Assembly: GCA_039707465.1 (NCBI GenBank) | Contig: CM077648.1 | Location: 69,335,619-69,399,618 of the forward strand | Direction: 5' to 3' | Length of the DNA: 64,000 bases | Origin: Rhabdophis nuchalis | Lineage: Eukaryota > Chordata > Lepidosauria > Squamata > Natricidae | Shown here: piece after piece, positions 52,908 to 64,000 of the stretch | Numbering within the stretch: position 1 is the first letter of the stretch | Layout of the letters: each line of letters starts with the position of its first letter | Made by a program: the position numbers and the translations under genes | The notes under the pieces: generated by a model | What the model saw: the letters and a program-made list of their open reading frames with translations, nothing else | What the model was told of the DNA's origin: nothing | The model's database searches: none

Positions 52908-55900
52908 GAGATAGCATCCATGTATGGGTTATGACCTATCCGCACTCTGATTGGACTGAGTCTGATTAATAATTAATTAAGGGTGCTATATAACCCCCTC
53001 AGGAGCAGACTCCACCCAGTTTCCGACTCAGTCCAGCTCTGGGACTGGTCCGGTATCGTCATCTCTGAGGAGAATTTCTGAAGAATGGATATCTAGGCCA
53101 GCCACCCCTATTTATATGCCCACCTGCGAGGTGGTGACTTGACCAGCTGGGGACTTGTCCCATAACGCTAGGTCTGCTCCCCCGACGAGATCAAGATCTG
53201 ATGGATCCTCACGGAGAATTCCAGGGGTGGCTCATCAAGAGGCCTTGGAGGGGGTGGCCAGAATCGCAGCTCTGCTGTGAGGCCTTTGTGTGTGCCCCCG
53301 GGCGCGCTGCCTCAGGTGCTTTCTTGGTCTTGGTAAGTGGCCACACCTATCATTGGCTGTCGGGCCTTTGGGCCTTTGGGGGAGGCCTCTCCCGTCACCG
53401 AGGGCCTCCTGCGCGCTCGTCGCCTGGACAAGATGGCGACTGACAGAACCTGCGCTCGAACGCGCCTAATAAGGAGCCTTTCAGGGCTGCTGAGGCTTTT
53501 GGGAGCATAAGTGGTGACTGCGCTTGGGGCTGCGGCCTCAGATCCGCCCAACGCCCCCCCCCCCGGGGGCTGCATGACAGGTGAGTGCAACTGGGTTGCC
53601 TACGGGACTGCCGGGCTTCGAGGCCCACATAAGGCAGCTGCGGCCTTCGGCTGCTCGCGCACGCGCGATAAGGCTGGGGAGGCCACGGACGGCTCAGGGC
53701 ACCATCTGGCTCTTTCGGGGGCCGCGCTTCCCGCCGAGGCCTACCTCGCGCTCAGACGATCGGTTCGGACCGTCGTGCCCGCGCGAGGACGCACAAGCGG
53801 CCTAGAGCCTCTTGTGCAGGTACTGAAGCGTCTGGCCGCTCAGGGCCGCAGGCGCCGCGTGCAGGCACGCAAGCAGCCTGGGGCTTCCAGCATCCTCCCG
53901 GTCAGGCACGGAAGCGGCCGGCCTGTTTGGGCTGCAGGCGCCGTGCAGAAGCGTGCGCTCGGCATGGAACTCCCCGCGTCCTCACGAGCGGGTGGAGAAT
54001 CGGCTGGCCTGTCGGGCTGCTGGAGCCGCGCGGGGATGCTCAAAAGGCCTGGAACCTCCCACGCCGGGCAGGCATAGAAACTGCCTGTCGGGGCCGCAGG
54101 AGCCGCGCCGGTCGTCGGGAAGGCACGGCGCACGCGCACACGCGCTGCGCAATCGTGGCCGGCGGCTTGGGACTCACTGAGTCTCCAGCGGCTTCGTTCA
54201 CGGCTGCGAATATGCGGTTGTGCCGCCGGCGCAACCCGGCCCCGCCCTGTTGGCCTTTCAGGTCCTGCGCTTTGCTGGCTGTGTCCCCGATGTTGGGGGC
54301 CGACAGGGGGGAGTGTGCCTTCGGCGAGGAGCCCTCCATATGTCGGGCGCCAGTTGGGGGCACGGACAGCATAAGACAGGACAAATCTTGCAAAAAAAAA
54401 AGATTCCTTGGGAGTGGGGTTGCCCAGGCGAGTCCAGTGGGGCCCTCCCCCCTGAACTGGAGCTGGGACCCTTTTTTATGGCACCATTTGGGACCTTTGA
54501 GGTGCGGTCCTCTCTTACTGACGGGGGTCCCACTTAGCGACGCTATGGCCACAACCTCCAGGGACCCTCTGGAAAGTGGCCTGGCCATTTGGCCCCATGG
54601 CCCACTGGTCCTCACGTCTGTGTCAGCCGGTCTCAGTCCAAGGACCCATCATGGGCAAGGTCAGTAGTAGTCCCGACACCAGCGACCGCAGACACCCTTT
54701 TTGACCCCTCCTCTGGGCCACAGGCCTGCCTCCCAGGGAACCATGCTAACCGCCAGTTCAGTATGCAGGTCTTGTGGCTCTGGGCCTGGCCACCATCGTT
54801 CTCTGTCGCCAGGGGGTCTGGCCGTTGTCCAACCATATGGCCCACCGTACTGGCTTGTTCCCCCAGGGAACTTTGACTTGCAGTGGGTTACTGCAGTCAC
54901 ATAGTGTGACAGGGCTGCGACTCTGACTTCTGGTTCCCAAGGGGCGCCAGCGGGCCCCTTTGCATTCGGGGGACCCGACAGCCTCCGGTTCGCTCAGCCG
55001 CCCCCCTCTGGTGGTGAGTAGGTGGAATGCTCAGGCACAAGCAGCGACGGGCAAAGGCCATAAGTATTGAGTGCCGAGTGGTTGCCCGTGGGTGGGGAGG
55101 CTTTGCCCCCAAATCCTTGCTCCCCTTCTTCTCTGGTCGGGCCGTGGTAACCAGGTCCAGGTTCGCCTTCACGGCTGATCGATTGGCGGGGACGCTGGCC
55201 GTGCCTGGCCGGGCTTGCACGCCCCTGGTTCTCTTGGCAGGGGGGTGGACCTTGGGCCCACATCCTTGCCTTCGCAGGCCTCATGCATGGGACACCCCAC
55301 TCTTGGGGCCAACTCCTCCAGCCGGTCTTCGGCTGACCTCCCTGGCCGAGCTTCTCAGTGGGGCTTCGACGGGTAGCTTGCGGCCTATGCCTCCACGGCC
55401 CTCAGCCTTCTCCCCTCCCTCCCCTCGTTTTGTCTGCGGCTCTGTCCGGGGGGTGTTCCCGCATTGGATCTGGTGACCTGGATCTCTCTGGCCTGGGGCC
55501 TTTGCCCTCTTCACGGCATGTCCTATACCAGGTTCCGTCAGTCGTTCCTCCTGGGGCCTCATCTCCTGATATATCGTTCGGTCGTCGACCGTGTCTCCCG
55601 CATTGGCGGGCGGGGGGATAACTCAGACAGGAGTTGGGCCCGCGCCATGTACGGGCAAAGCGTCTTTCGGAGGGTCCTCTTCCTGGGGTTTACTGAGGGG
55701 CACGTACAGTTCCATCCTCCACCCTTCCTACCCCAAGACAGGGTCAGGGTCCGTGTCCCTACGGCATTTCAGGGTTCGGATTCTACCTCCCCCTCTCGTA
55801 CGGACTTTTTCCAATTGGAGCACCATTGGGGGCGGAGATACCGGACGGCAATTTTGCGCCGTTGGCCATCATTCCCTGACCAGGTGTTCGGTACCCCAGG

Positions 55901-57390
55901 GCCGGTCGGGCGCGGTATTTTCGCTCCGCTGCGAGATTCCGGCCTCCACTGCACTAGGTCTTGCACACGTTCGCAGGGGGGGCCTTGTCCATGATACCGG
56001 CGCTCAAGCCCTGGGCCCTTTGTCCAGGGTCTCTGGCCCAGGGACACGGCGCGGCTAACCCAGATGGGAGCCACGATTCGGACTCTCCCCAACAGGGGCG
56101 TTGTTCTGCTTTCACGTCTTCCGTAGTTGCTGGAATCCCTGGTTGCTCCGGCGGGCTACCTGTCCCCTAGTTTGTTGATGGGCCTTTAATTTGCCGATTC
56201 CGGATCCCCCGGCTCCCCGCTGGTTTCTGGTGTCCTGCACGATCTGAGCATTGCCTTGGCAACAGGGCCGTATGGTCGGTCGTCAGTGTCCAGGGTTCAT
56301 TGGCGGGCTTCTAGGCTCCGGGTTTACGTTCCTTTCTGGTCAGTGGACACTTTGTTATTTAGATACCGCTGGTGTTCGCTCTTCTTCAGGACATGTTGGG
56401 GGGCTCGGGGATACTGAGAGTTCCTTCGGCCCGGCTGCCTTCACATCATGGCGGCTCCCCGACACTGATTGATGGTCACAAAGGGGGGCCTTTGGAGTTT
56501 TGCCCCACTCGGCCAATTCCTTCGCGGCTCTGGCACCGAGAAGTCTCTACGGTCTGTATCGTTCCCGGGACGCAGGCACGGGTCTGCTTTTTTTGTGGCG
56601 GCCTCTCTCTCTCTCTCTCCGGTAGCTTTGAGGGGCATTTGGGAGTTTGGCCCCCTGTCGCCTCGGTTGGACTTGCTGGTGCGCAACGGGCTTATAGCTG
56701 CTCTGCTTGGGGGACGTTTGTTCGTCGCTGCCAGGACCTGGGGCCCCGTGCCTGGAGGCCACCGGCTCGCACTCTGGGGAAAGGCCCTTGGTCCTAGCCT
56801 TTGTCCTTCTAGGCTACCCCCTCCTCAGTGACGAACTTCGCACGAACGGTTATGCTCAGCAGGACGGGGGTGGATTCGGCCGCAGGGGGGATTTCATTCC
56901 CCTGGGCTCCGAGGTCTCCCTCCCTCCCTCTCTCTCTCTCTTATTCTCTCTTGAACACTCGGTCATTTCGCCTCGCCTACGGGCATCAGGCTCTTGGCAT
57001 AGAACACCCGAGTACGGGGTCGTTTCGCTTCCCTCCCTCTCTCCCACCGTGCTGTTCCGACCTGGGGGTGAATTTCGCCTGGAATAGCAAGGGGGTCGGG
57101 TTAGTACTTCGATGCCGCCTTCGGGTGCTCCGAGTGCCCCTTTGGGGATCATTCGGAAATTTGGGAGCACGGTGCCTTCTGTGGCCCTTTTGGACATTTG
57201 CCCCGCTTGCGCTGGGGTATGGCCGGGTCCGCTGTCCGAGTCTGCGGGCTCCCATTGGCATTTCGCTGGCAACTTTCAACGCGGCCTATTTGTCTGCCCT
57301 TGTGGTTCGGCATGGGTGATCTTTCTGGGGCTGCCGTCGCGTTCCCGTGGACTGGGGGTCCTCCGGGATGACTTTGTGAATGTGATCTCC
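52908..57390 (+). mobile_element. GC-rich region, possible decayed DIRS-type retroelement
   Basis: The stretch starts 'gggtggagatagcatccatg' and has a TATA-like ctatataa at 52986-52993, then 4 kb of GC-rich sequence. Low stop density on both strands produces long chance frames. Two plus-strand segments resemble DIRS proteins. TALGLAHVRRGG (about 55950) is like the DIRS RNase H 'DNTTAxAHVxRxGG', and RGIWEFGPLSPRLDLLV (about 56630) is like the tyrosine-recombinase 'RRxSELxALSxRxDLLV'. Neither catalytic set is complete. An old CpG-rich host promoter is an alternative. Confidence 0.35.
53780..54140 (+). repeat. Degenerate tandem repeats of about 90 bp, GC-rich
   Basis: Recurring words are 'ggccgcaggcgccg', 'ggctgcaggcgccg', 'ggctgctggagccgcg' and 'ggccgcaggagccgcg', with 'ggcacg', 'cggcctg' and 'gcatggaactcccc' or 'aaaggcctggaacctccc' between them. 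About four units, quite diverged. Confidence 0.55.
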
Positions 57391-58297
57391 TTTTTAAATC
57401 AAAAAATTCATTATATATCTTAATATCATTACACCAGAATTCTTCTCTAATATTCCATACTTGGTCTATCTTCTTTTTCAGACAAATCTTACTTAAACAT
57501 AACCACATAATGGCATTCATTGTCTATTCCAAAAAATCTCCCCTGGTATTTCACCCTGGAAACATATTCTACATAAAGATCAATTTATGTTGTTTCTAGC
57601 CCCCCCTTTTTTATTAAACAATATCCATTAATATTCCTTAATAGTTAACTAAAAATCTTTTACCATTTATATCCAACCTCATAAACATACACTCATTCCC
57701 ATACCTACATACCTACGTACATACATACCTACATACATATATGCATGCATACTTACACATATATGTATATATCATTTATTATTATTCCATTGCTGTTATT
57801 ATAACTCATTGTTTATTAACTGGTAGTTCTTCAATAACAATCTAAAATAGTCTAGAGTTTGCTAAAATTCTCCCCTTTTTGTTAAACAACATCCATCAAC
57901 ATTCCTGCGTGATTAACTAAAAATCTTACTGTTTATGTCCAGCCTCATACTCATGCATACATACACATTCATACATACATAGATATATATCATTAAACTA
58001 TACCGTTTCATTAGTTACTCTTATTATAGGTAATTATTTGCTAACTAATAATCCTTCAATGACAATCTAAGACAGTCTATAACATACTAAATTTCTACTT
58101 ATTAAATTTCTACTTATTTTTCAACTTTCATTGTCAGCCAGTGTCTTTCCAGTAGCAAGGTATCATCTCTCTTGCCATTTGTGGCTCCAGTCTCTTTTTA
58201 TTCTTCTTTCCAGGTTTCTTGTAAACTTCTTTTCGCACTTTACTGTCCAGTATAGCTCTCAAATAATATTGCAGGGAGGAGCCTCCGTCGCGGCGGC
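57391..58297 (-). repeat. Unclassified dispersed repeat with internal tandem duplication
   Basis: Bases 57395-57665 match 22438-22700 in reverse. 57606-57870 and 57877-58125 are imperfect tandem copies of about 260 bp (shared 'aacatccat', 'gattaactaaaaatctt', 'atccaacctcata'). A TACA/CATA-rich microsatellite-like part lies at 57700-57780. The minus-strand start 'gccgccgcgacgg' resembles the GC-rich 5' ends of L1-like elements here, so this may be a LINE-derived non-autonomous repeat. Confidence 0.55.
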
Positions 58298-61200
58298 ATA
58301 ATTTATTTATTTATTTATTTTTCGAATTTATATACCGCCCTATTCTCCCGGGTGGGACTCAGGGCGGTGAACAGAAAGATAGAAACCCACAACAAGTAAA
58401 AACAATGTAAATGGAATTAAATAATTAAACTCTGTGCTAAATAGTTTAAAATTATTAAAATTCAATTTAAAATTATTCATTAATCTATCTATGTCAGGCT
58501 AGACAGGTGGAAAAAATGTGTTTTAAGTGCCCAGCGGAAGAAGCGTAGGTCCGTGATGGTTCGGATGTCGGGGGGGAGGTCGTTCCAGAGGGCTGGAACT
58601 GCCACAGAGGAGGCCCTTTCCCTGGGGGTCGCCAGCTGGCATTGACCGGCAGACGGCACCCTGAGGAGGCCCTCTCTGTGGGAGTGGACAGGTCGAAGGG
58701 AGGTATGTGGTAGGATGCGGTCTCGCAGGTAGCCAGGACCCGTGCCATGGAGCGCTTCAAAGATGGTAACTAACACCTTGAAGTGCACCTGGAAGACCAC
58801 AGGCAGCCAGTGCAGCTCGCGCAGGAGAGGTGTTATACGGGAGTACCGAGAGACTCCCAAAATCCCCCGCGCGGCCACATTCTGCACTAACTGGAGTCTC
58901 CGGGTGCATCTCAAGGGGAGCCCCATGTAGAGAGCATTGCAGTAGTCCAGGAGGGAGATAACGAGGGCTTGAGTGACTGTGCGTAGGGCGTCCCGATCTA
59001 GAAAGGGGCGCAACTGGCATATCAGGTGGACCTGATAGAAAGCCCCCCTGGCCACGGCCGTCACATGGTCATCCATGGATAGCCGAGAGTCCAGGAGGAC
59101 ACCCAAGTTGCGAGCCCTTTCCTTGGGGGCTAATGACTCGCCCCCGATAGCCAGAGATGGCACTAACTGGCTATATTGAGAAGCTGGAAACCACAGTCAC
59201 TCGGTCTTGGACGGGTTGAGTCGGAGCTTGTTCCTCCCCATCCAGACCCGTACGGCTTCCAAACGCTGGGACATTACTTCAACGGCATCGTAGGGGTGGT
59301 TAGGGGTAGAGATGTACAGCTGAGTATCATCAGCGTACTGATGGTACTCTACCCCAAAACCACGGATGATCTCGCCCAGTGGCTTCATATAGGTGTTCAA
59401 CAGGAGGGGCGAGAGAACCGACCCCTGAGGCACCCCACAAGTGAGGGGCCTCGAGGACGATCTATGCCCCCCTGTCAACACAAATTGCAACTGGTCGGAG
59501 AGGTAGGAAGAGAACCACTGTAAAATGGTGCCTCCCATCCCCAACCCCTCCAGCCAGTGCAATAAGATACCATGGTCGATGGTATCAAAAGCTGCTGAGA
59601 GATCTAACAGGACCAGGATAGAGGAACATCCCCTATCCCAAGCCCCCCAGAGATCATCTACCAATGTGACCGTGCTGTGCCCAGGCCTGAAGCCGGACTG
59701 GCATGGGTCTAGATAGACGGTTTCCTCCAGGTGACAGGGGAACAGTTGTGCTACCACACTCTCTACAACCTTAGCAAGAAAGCTGAGGTTGGAGACCAGA
59801 TGGTAATTAACCAACAATGCTGGGTCCAGGGAAGGCCTCTTGAGGAGGGGTCTCACCATCGCCTCTTTCAAGACGGTCGGTAGAAACCCCTCACTCAAAG
59901 AGGCATTCACTATTTCCTGGAGCCAGCCTCGTGTAACCTCCTGGGAGGCCAGTACCAGCCAGGAGGCACACGGGTCCAATAAACATATGGTAGCATTCAG
60001 CCGCCCCAACAACCTGTCCATGTCAACTGGAGTCACAAGGTCGAACTCTTCCCACAAAACGGTCTCAAGGCCTGCCTCCATTTGCCCACCTGGACTAACC
60101 TCATTGGAGGCCAGTTCACCCTGGATCTGAGCGATTTTATCCTGCAGATAATTTCCAAATTCCTCTGCGCGACCCTGAAGGGGAGCTTCCCACGGCCTCT
60201 GTTGGAGGAGGGAGCTGGTCACTCTAAACAGGGCGGCAGGACGGTTATCTGTGGATGTGATAAGGGCGGCGAGATAATTACGTTTCGCCACTCTTATCGC
60301 CACGAGGTAGGTCTTCAAATGGGACCTAACACGAGTTCGGTCAGATTTGGCGCGAGTGGATCTCCAAATGCTCTCTAGGCACCTCTTGTGGCGCTTCATC
60401 ACCCTCAGCTCCTCAGAAAACCAAGGGGCCAAGGTGGTTCCGTGCCGCGTGAGAGGCCGCAAGGGCGCGACCCGGTCCAGGGCCCTAGTGGCCGCGTTAT
60501 TCCAGGCCGCCACTAGGTCCTCGGTTGAGTCGTGGGTCAGGGTCCCCGGTATTGGCCCAAGCTCTGTCTGGAACCTCTCTGGGTCCATCAGGAGCCTGGG
60601 GTGAAACCATCTTGGTGTTTCCGGTTCCGCCTCCCCGCAGTGGGGAGAAGCGGTTGGAAAGTCTAGTCGACGGAGAGAGTGATCTGTCCATGACAGGGAT
60701 GTAATCGTTAAATCCCCTAATCCCAGATCACTACTCCACTGGCCGGAGACAAAAACAAGATCCAGCATGTGGCCCCCGGTGTGAGTGGGACCGCAAATTA
60801 CTTGGGTCAGGTCCATGGCCGTCATGGAGGCCATGAACTCCCGAGCTATCTCAGAGGTTTCACGTGCCGATGGCAGGTTGAAGTCCCCCATGACTAATAG
60901 CCTGGGGGTCCCAACCGCCACCTCGGCTATCACCTCAAGGAGCTCGGGCAGGGCTGCTGAGATGTAGTGGGGAGCCAGGTACACAATCAGCAAGCCCAAC
61001 TGCCTCCCAAGGCCCCATTTCACACCCAGGACCTCGCAGCCATCTATCTGCGGCACAGCGGTCTCCCTCGGATCTAGGCCCTCCTTTACAATAACTGCCA
61101 CCCCTCCATCCTGGTCTTGGGCTCGTGGCTGATGAAATGCCCGGTAGCCTGGTGGGCACATCTCGACGAGGGGCACTACCCCCTCGTGGCACAGCCAGGT

Positions 61201-61655
61201 TTCCGTGACACCCACCAGGTCCGGCTCCCCCTCTAATACTAAATCATGGATGAGGGGGGCCTTGTTCATAACAGACCTGGTGTTGCACAACATCAGCCTT
61301 GGGCCCCAGGCCCTGAGAACCCGGACCTCCTGGGTTGCGAGAGGAGCCATGGAGACCGGAGCATGCAATCGCTTGAAGACAGCGGGTGCGCACTCCCGTA
61401 GCGTGATATGGTCTCCGGCTCTCGCCATACCTACCCCTCCCATATATTGTCCTGATGGTATGGCCCTCTGTTGACTGGACCTCTGTTCCCCTCCTAGAAG
61501 TGGACCCTACATCCTCCCCATCAGGATCGTAGGTCGGCCTGGACATAGTACCCCGTGGGTTGTTCCCCCCACCCACTTCCATAATTACTGTTATCCCTTC
61601 CTCATCCCTGGAACCCCTTAAAAGTCTAGTTTAAAAAAACCCTAAAACCCTCTAA
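58298..61655 (-). mobile_element. L2-clade LINE copy 3, near full length
   Basis: Minus-strand L2 with 5' leader (61655-61444, 'ctagacttttaaggggttcc' shared with the other leaders), one long coding region and a 3' UTR with 'gccctgagtcccacccggga'. The (AAAT)n tail lies at 58298-58320. About 3.35 kb. It is the least damaged L2 here. Confidence 0.9.
58489..61443 (-). pseudogene. L2 ORF2, nearly open
   Basis: 748 codons (61443-59197), then one TGA (a Trp codon in the SKTEWLWF motif), then 58489-59163 in the same general register. The whole would be about 985 residues. The APE endonuclease covers about 45-275 (GVTETWL, VMGDFNLPSA, SWTDHSLRRLDF). RT covers about 480-730 ([48 protein letters not shown]). 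The C-terminal domain has SLLDYCNALYMGLPL and ALWNDLPPDIRT. The RT fingers have lost a few residues (HSTVTLVDDL instead of [14 protein letters not shown]). Confidence 0.88.
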
Positions 61656-62197
61656 TCTTCCGCTTCCTCCACCCCACATGGGGTCTCGGCGCTCTGAGAC
61701 ATCCGTTGACACTTTTGCCAACCTTTGGTCCATTCGGACCTAAACCGTCCTGGAGGGACGGCGACGAGGAAGACAAAGTTTTGCTGGTCACAGGGGTACA
61801 ACAAAACGGGAAAGTGCGAGACCGGAAAGGTATTTTTTTTCTTTTTTTTTGAAACATTTTGCCTAAAGAAACTTCTTTTAAAAGTAAAACTAAAGCTTCT
61901 AAACAAGAAATAAGTGGCGGAATTAATCTAATATGTTTTGAACTGGGAGGGTTTTTTTTCTTTCCTATTTTTCTATAATTGTGGATTGAAGCATCAGTAT
62001 CAAGGTTTTTTTTTCCTCTGAAGGTGACCGGACTATTTCTTCTTTTTTTATTTTTTGTTACTTAAATTTTTGAATCTTGGATTATTTCTATAATTCCTTC
62101 TATGACCTATCACTTGCTTTTAAAACCCAACAAGAACTATTCTTTTTACCTTTCTTAACAATAAAAAAGAAAGCTATATTAAAAAGTGAAAATCTGA
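61656..62197. other. AT-rich stretch without a gene
   Basis: T- and A-rich homopolymers and a short GC patch at 61735-61760 ('ctggagggacggcgacgagg', reminiscent of L1-like 5' UTRs). No frame is supported. It may be the remains of another L1-like 5' UTR. Confidence 0.4.
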
Positions 62198-64000
62198 TGA
62201 CCGTTTCCGGCTTCCGGACATGATGGACGTGTTCTGGACACATCCACCGCTTGTTTTCTCCAGTGGGCGCCTTCGGGGGCAGGGGGGCTCTTGTAGGGAG
62301 CCCCCACTGTACGGGCGGGTGGCAGCGAAACCCTCACCTCGACAGCGGTCGGGGGGGCCATTCCCATTTCGCCCCAGGAGCCGGAGGACAGAATGCGGGG
62401 GGAAGAGTCAGAACAGGAGTGCCAGAACAGCAGCAATTTGAACAGCAGGCTGAAAAGCCGGAGCTTGAGGAACGTACCGGGTTCCGCAATGACTGAGTGG
62501 CTTGTGAGTTTATTTTACTTAGATGCTTTCAACTTTTAAAAGGAAGAATAGAGGGGGGAATTTGTAAAAAATTCCCCCTTGGAAATAAGCGGCGCTCTAA
62601 AATGTTCCCCGAGCTCGGGGAGGGAGAGAAAGTAACATCCGACTTTTAACTATTTGAAAACAAAAGTATTACCATATATGGAATTGCGGTGGAAACATTG
62701 TATCTGAATCTTGTAACAGCAGAAATGGATTCTTACTAATTCTTCACGACCGTCAGAGAGGTGGAAAAATGGCGCTTCTTTGTTCTCAGCAAGAAACTTT
62801 CTCTTTTGAAATGTGAACATTCCTTCAATTTAATAGGACTCTAAAATTTATACGGAAGCCAACTCAAGTGACTCTCGGGATTTCTCCCATTGTGTGCCTT
62901 CCTTTTTATTGGATTGCATTGTAGAAATTTTCTCTCTGGACTTTATACAAGTTATACTTTAAATTTGGACACAGACTTTCCCTTTTCTCTGACCTCACGG
63001 ACTACCCACCCACCAGACGCCATCTTACATACAAAAACTTAAAACTTTTACTATGGCAGCAAGAAAGCCTCCATCTGGCAAATCTTGGTTTGCGCCAGCT
63101 TCTACAAAAGCTAGTCCGACTCCACAACAATCAAAAATCACTACAATGCTACAAAAAGAAGCGGTGGGAGAGGACACTCAACAATCATCAATTGAGGAAA
63201 CTTCAAAATATAATGAAAGAAATAAAAGAAATACACAGAGACATGATAAGTTCAAGATTGGAGCTTCTGGAAACACAGAGAGCATTAACGGAAAATAAAC
63301 AAAAAATTGATGGGTTGGAGGGTGGGGCAGCTGAGGTGAGGGAGGAGGTGAGGGAAGCACAAAAAGAAATTGTGGATCTTACTGGTTATATGTCTAGAGT
63401 GGATTTTGAAAGAATGTCTTACTTTTTAAGGTTTCAAAATGTTCCCGAGTCAGATTCAGAAAATTTAAAAGATTTAATGTCTACAATTTTAGCAGACTAC
63501 ACTAAAAAGAACAAAGAATATATCTGGGGGAACATTGACCTGATTTATAGAATTAATTCAGCATATGCCAGAATAAATGATGTACCCAGAGAGATACATA
63601 TTAAATTTGTAAGAAGGCCAACAAGGGATGAGATTCTGAGAGCACAGAGAGATGGCCCATTGATATACCAGCAGAAAGAAATTGCTATTTTGAAGCAGAT
63701 CCTGAAAAAGATTCGAGAGATAAGAAGGAAATATTCCTTCCTATCCAAAAAGCTGTATAAAAAGGGGGTGTGGTTCAAATGGTCAATGCCTGAAGGAATG
63801 TTGGTGTTCTGGGAGGGGGGAAGAGTAAGAATAAAAACAGTCAAAGAGGTGGAAACACTCCTCAATCCTGGAGGACAAAAATGAGGGAACGGGAGGGGCC
63901 ATGGCTCCGCCCACTGGCGGGAAGGAAGACGAAGACACAATAGCAAAAAGACTCAGATCACAAAAATGATTTTTTCTTTTATACATTGTAATTCCTAACG
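62198..64000 (+). mobile_element. ORF1-only type L1-like (HAL1-like) element 4, runs off window
   Basis: It starts near 62198 with 'gaccgtttccggcttccgg', like the starts at 8049 and 30263. A 5' UTR of about 850 bp, then ORF1 to about 63967, then 3' UTR cut by the window end. The 5' UTR is closest to element 2. Whether ORF2 is absent cannot be seen, because the window ends 33 bases after the ORF1 stop. Confidence 0.65.
63053..63967 (+). pseudogene. ORF1 protein of HAL1-like element 4
   Basis: Start MAARKPPSGKSWF (63053). A frameshift near 63200 moves to the frame with LQNIMKEIKEIHRDMI and LELLETQRALTENKQKIDGLEGG (coiled coil). MSYFLRFQNVPES, INSAYARINDVPREIHIKF and GVWFKWSMPEGMLVFWEGGRVRIKT follow. 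Loss of about 13 bases near 63860 (in the FLKKHSS segment) shifts the frame again. The end IAKRLRSQK is in the third frame with stop at 63967. Confidence 0.75.

Noticed and set aside
53511..57320. Long open frames on both strands in the GC-rich block, suggestive of host genes
   Set aside because: High GC lowers stop frequency in all frames, the translations are low-complexity and show no domain, and frames overlap on both strands. Only two short segments resemble known proteins, reported as a candidate element.
1..64000. tRNA or rRNA genes, CRISPR arrays, bacterial operons or riboswitches
   Set aside because: No cloverleaf-forming stretch with A/B boxes, no regularly spaced short repeats with unique spacers and no prokaryotic gene layout were seen.

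Overview
The window looks like a repeat-rich stretch of a reptile, most likely squamate, nuclear genome. I found no bacterial-type genes, no tRNA or rRNA genes, no CRISPR array and no intact host protein-coding gene. Nearly every long reading frame belongs to a transposable element: L2, CR1 and L1 LINEs, chromodomain Ty3/gypsy LTR elements, one endogenous retrovirus (ERV), and hAT DNA transposons. The squamate call rests on this mixture of young L2, CR1, L1 and gypsy copies plus a SINE-like repeat at 52732. It is an inference.

The left nest (1-22.4 kb) has a clear insertion order. A minus-strand gypsy (gypsy A, 2152-19759) lies next to a CR1 fragment. An almost full-length L2 (2241-5295) split its 3' LTR. 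A short L1-like element (8049-16971) entered its reverse transcriptase at the catalytic YLDD codons, leaving an 18-bp target-site duplication (TSD). A 6.9-kb ERV (9415-16313, TSD GAAGGT) then entered the ORF1 of that L1-like element. A second L1-like element with a nested L2 follows (19.8-22.4 kb).

The right nest (23.9-40.4 kb) is a plus-strand gypsy (C). An L1 (27551-40043) split its integrase. Another short L1-like element (28304-30263, TSD 17 bp) split the ORF1 of that L1. The middle of the L1 also holds a 5' L2 fragment, which carries a very young gypsy (B, 31945-37506, LTRs identical by eye, TSD CAGAC).

From 40.4 to 50.8 kb lies an older gypsy (D) with a CR1 inside it, a 30-bp minisatellite, an unusual tandem array whose units look like short exons with splice signals, and a decayed minus-strand hAT transposase-like gene interrupted by a solo LTR and an L2. 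From 50.8 to 58.3 kb are non-coding repeats, a hAT MITE with an 8-bp TSD, a GC-rich stretch that may be a decayed DIRS-type element, and an unclassified dispersed repeat. From 58.3 to 64 kb are a minus-strand L2 with a nearly open ORF and a fourth short L1-like element.

The most notable system is a set of four L1-like elements that carry ORF1 but no ORF2. Two are bounded by TSDs and both are about 2.0 kb once nested insertions are removed. They resemble mammalian HAL1 ('half-L1') elements and would depend on another L1 for reverse transcriptase. Family names are from recognition of motifs in translation; no database search was possible.
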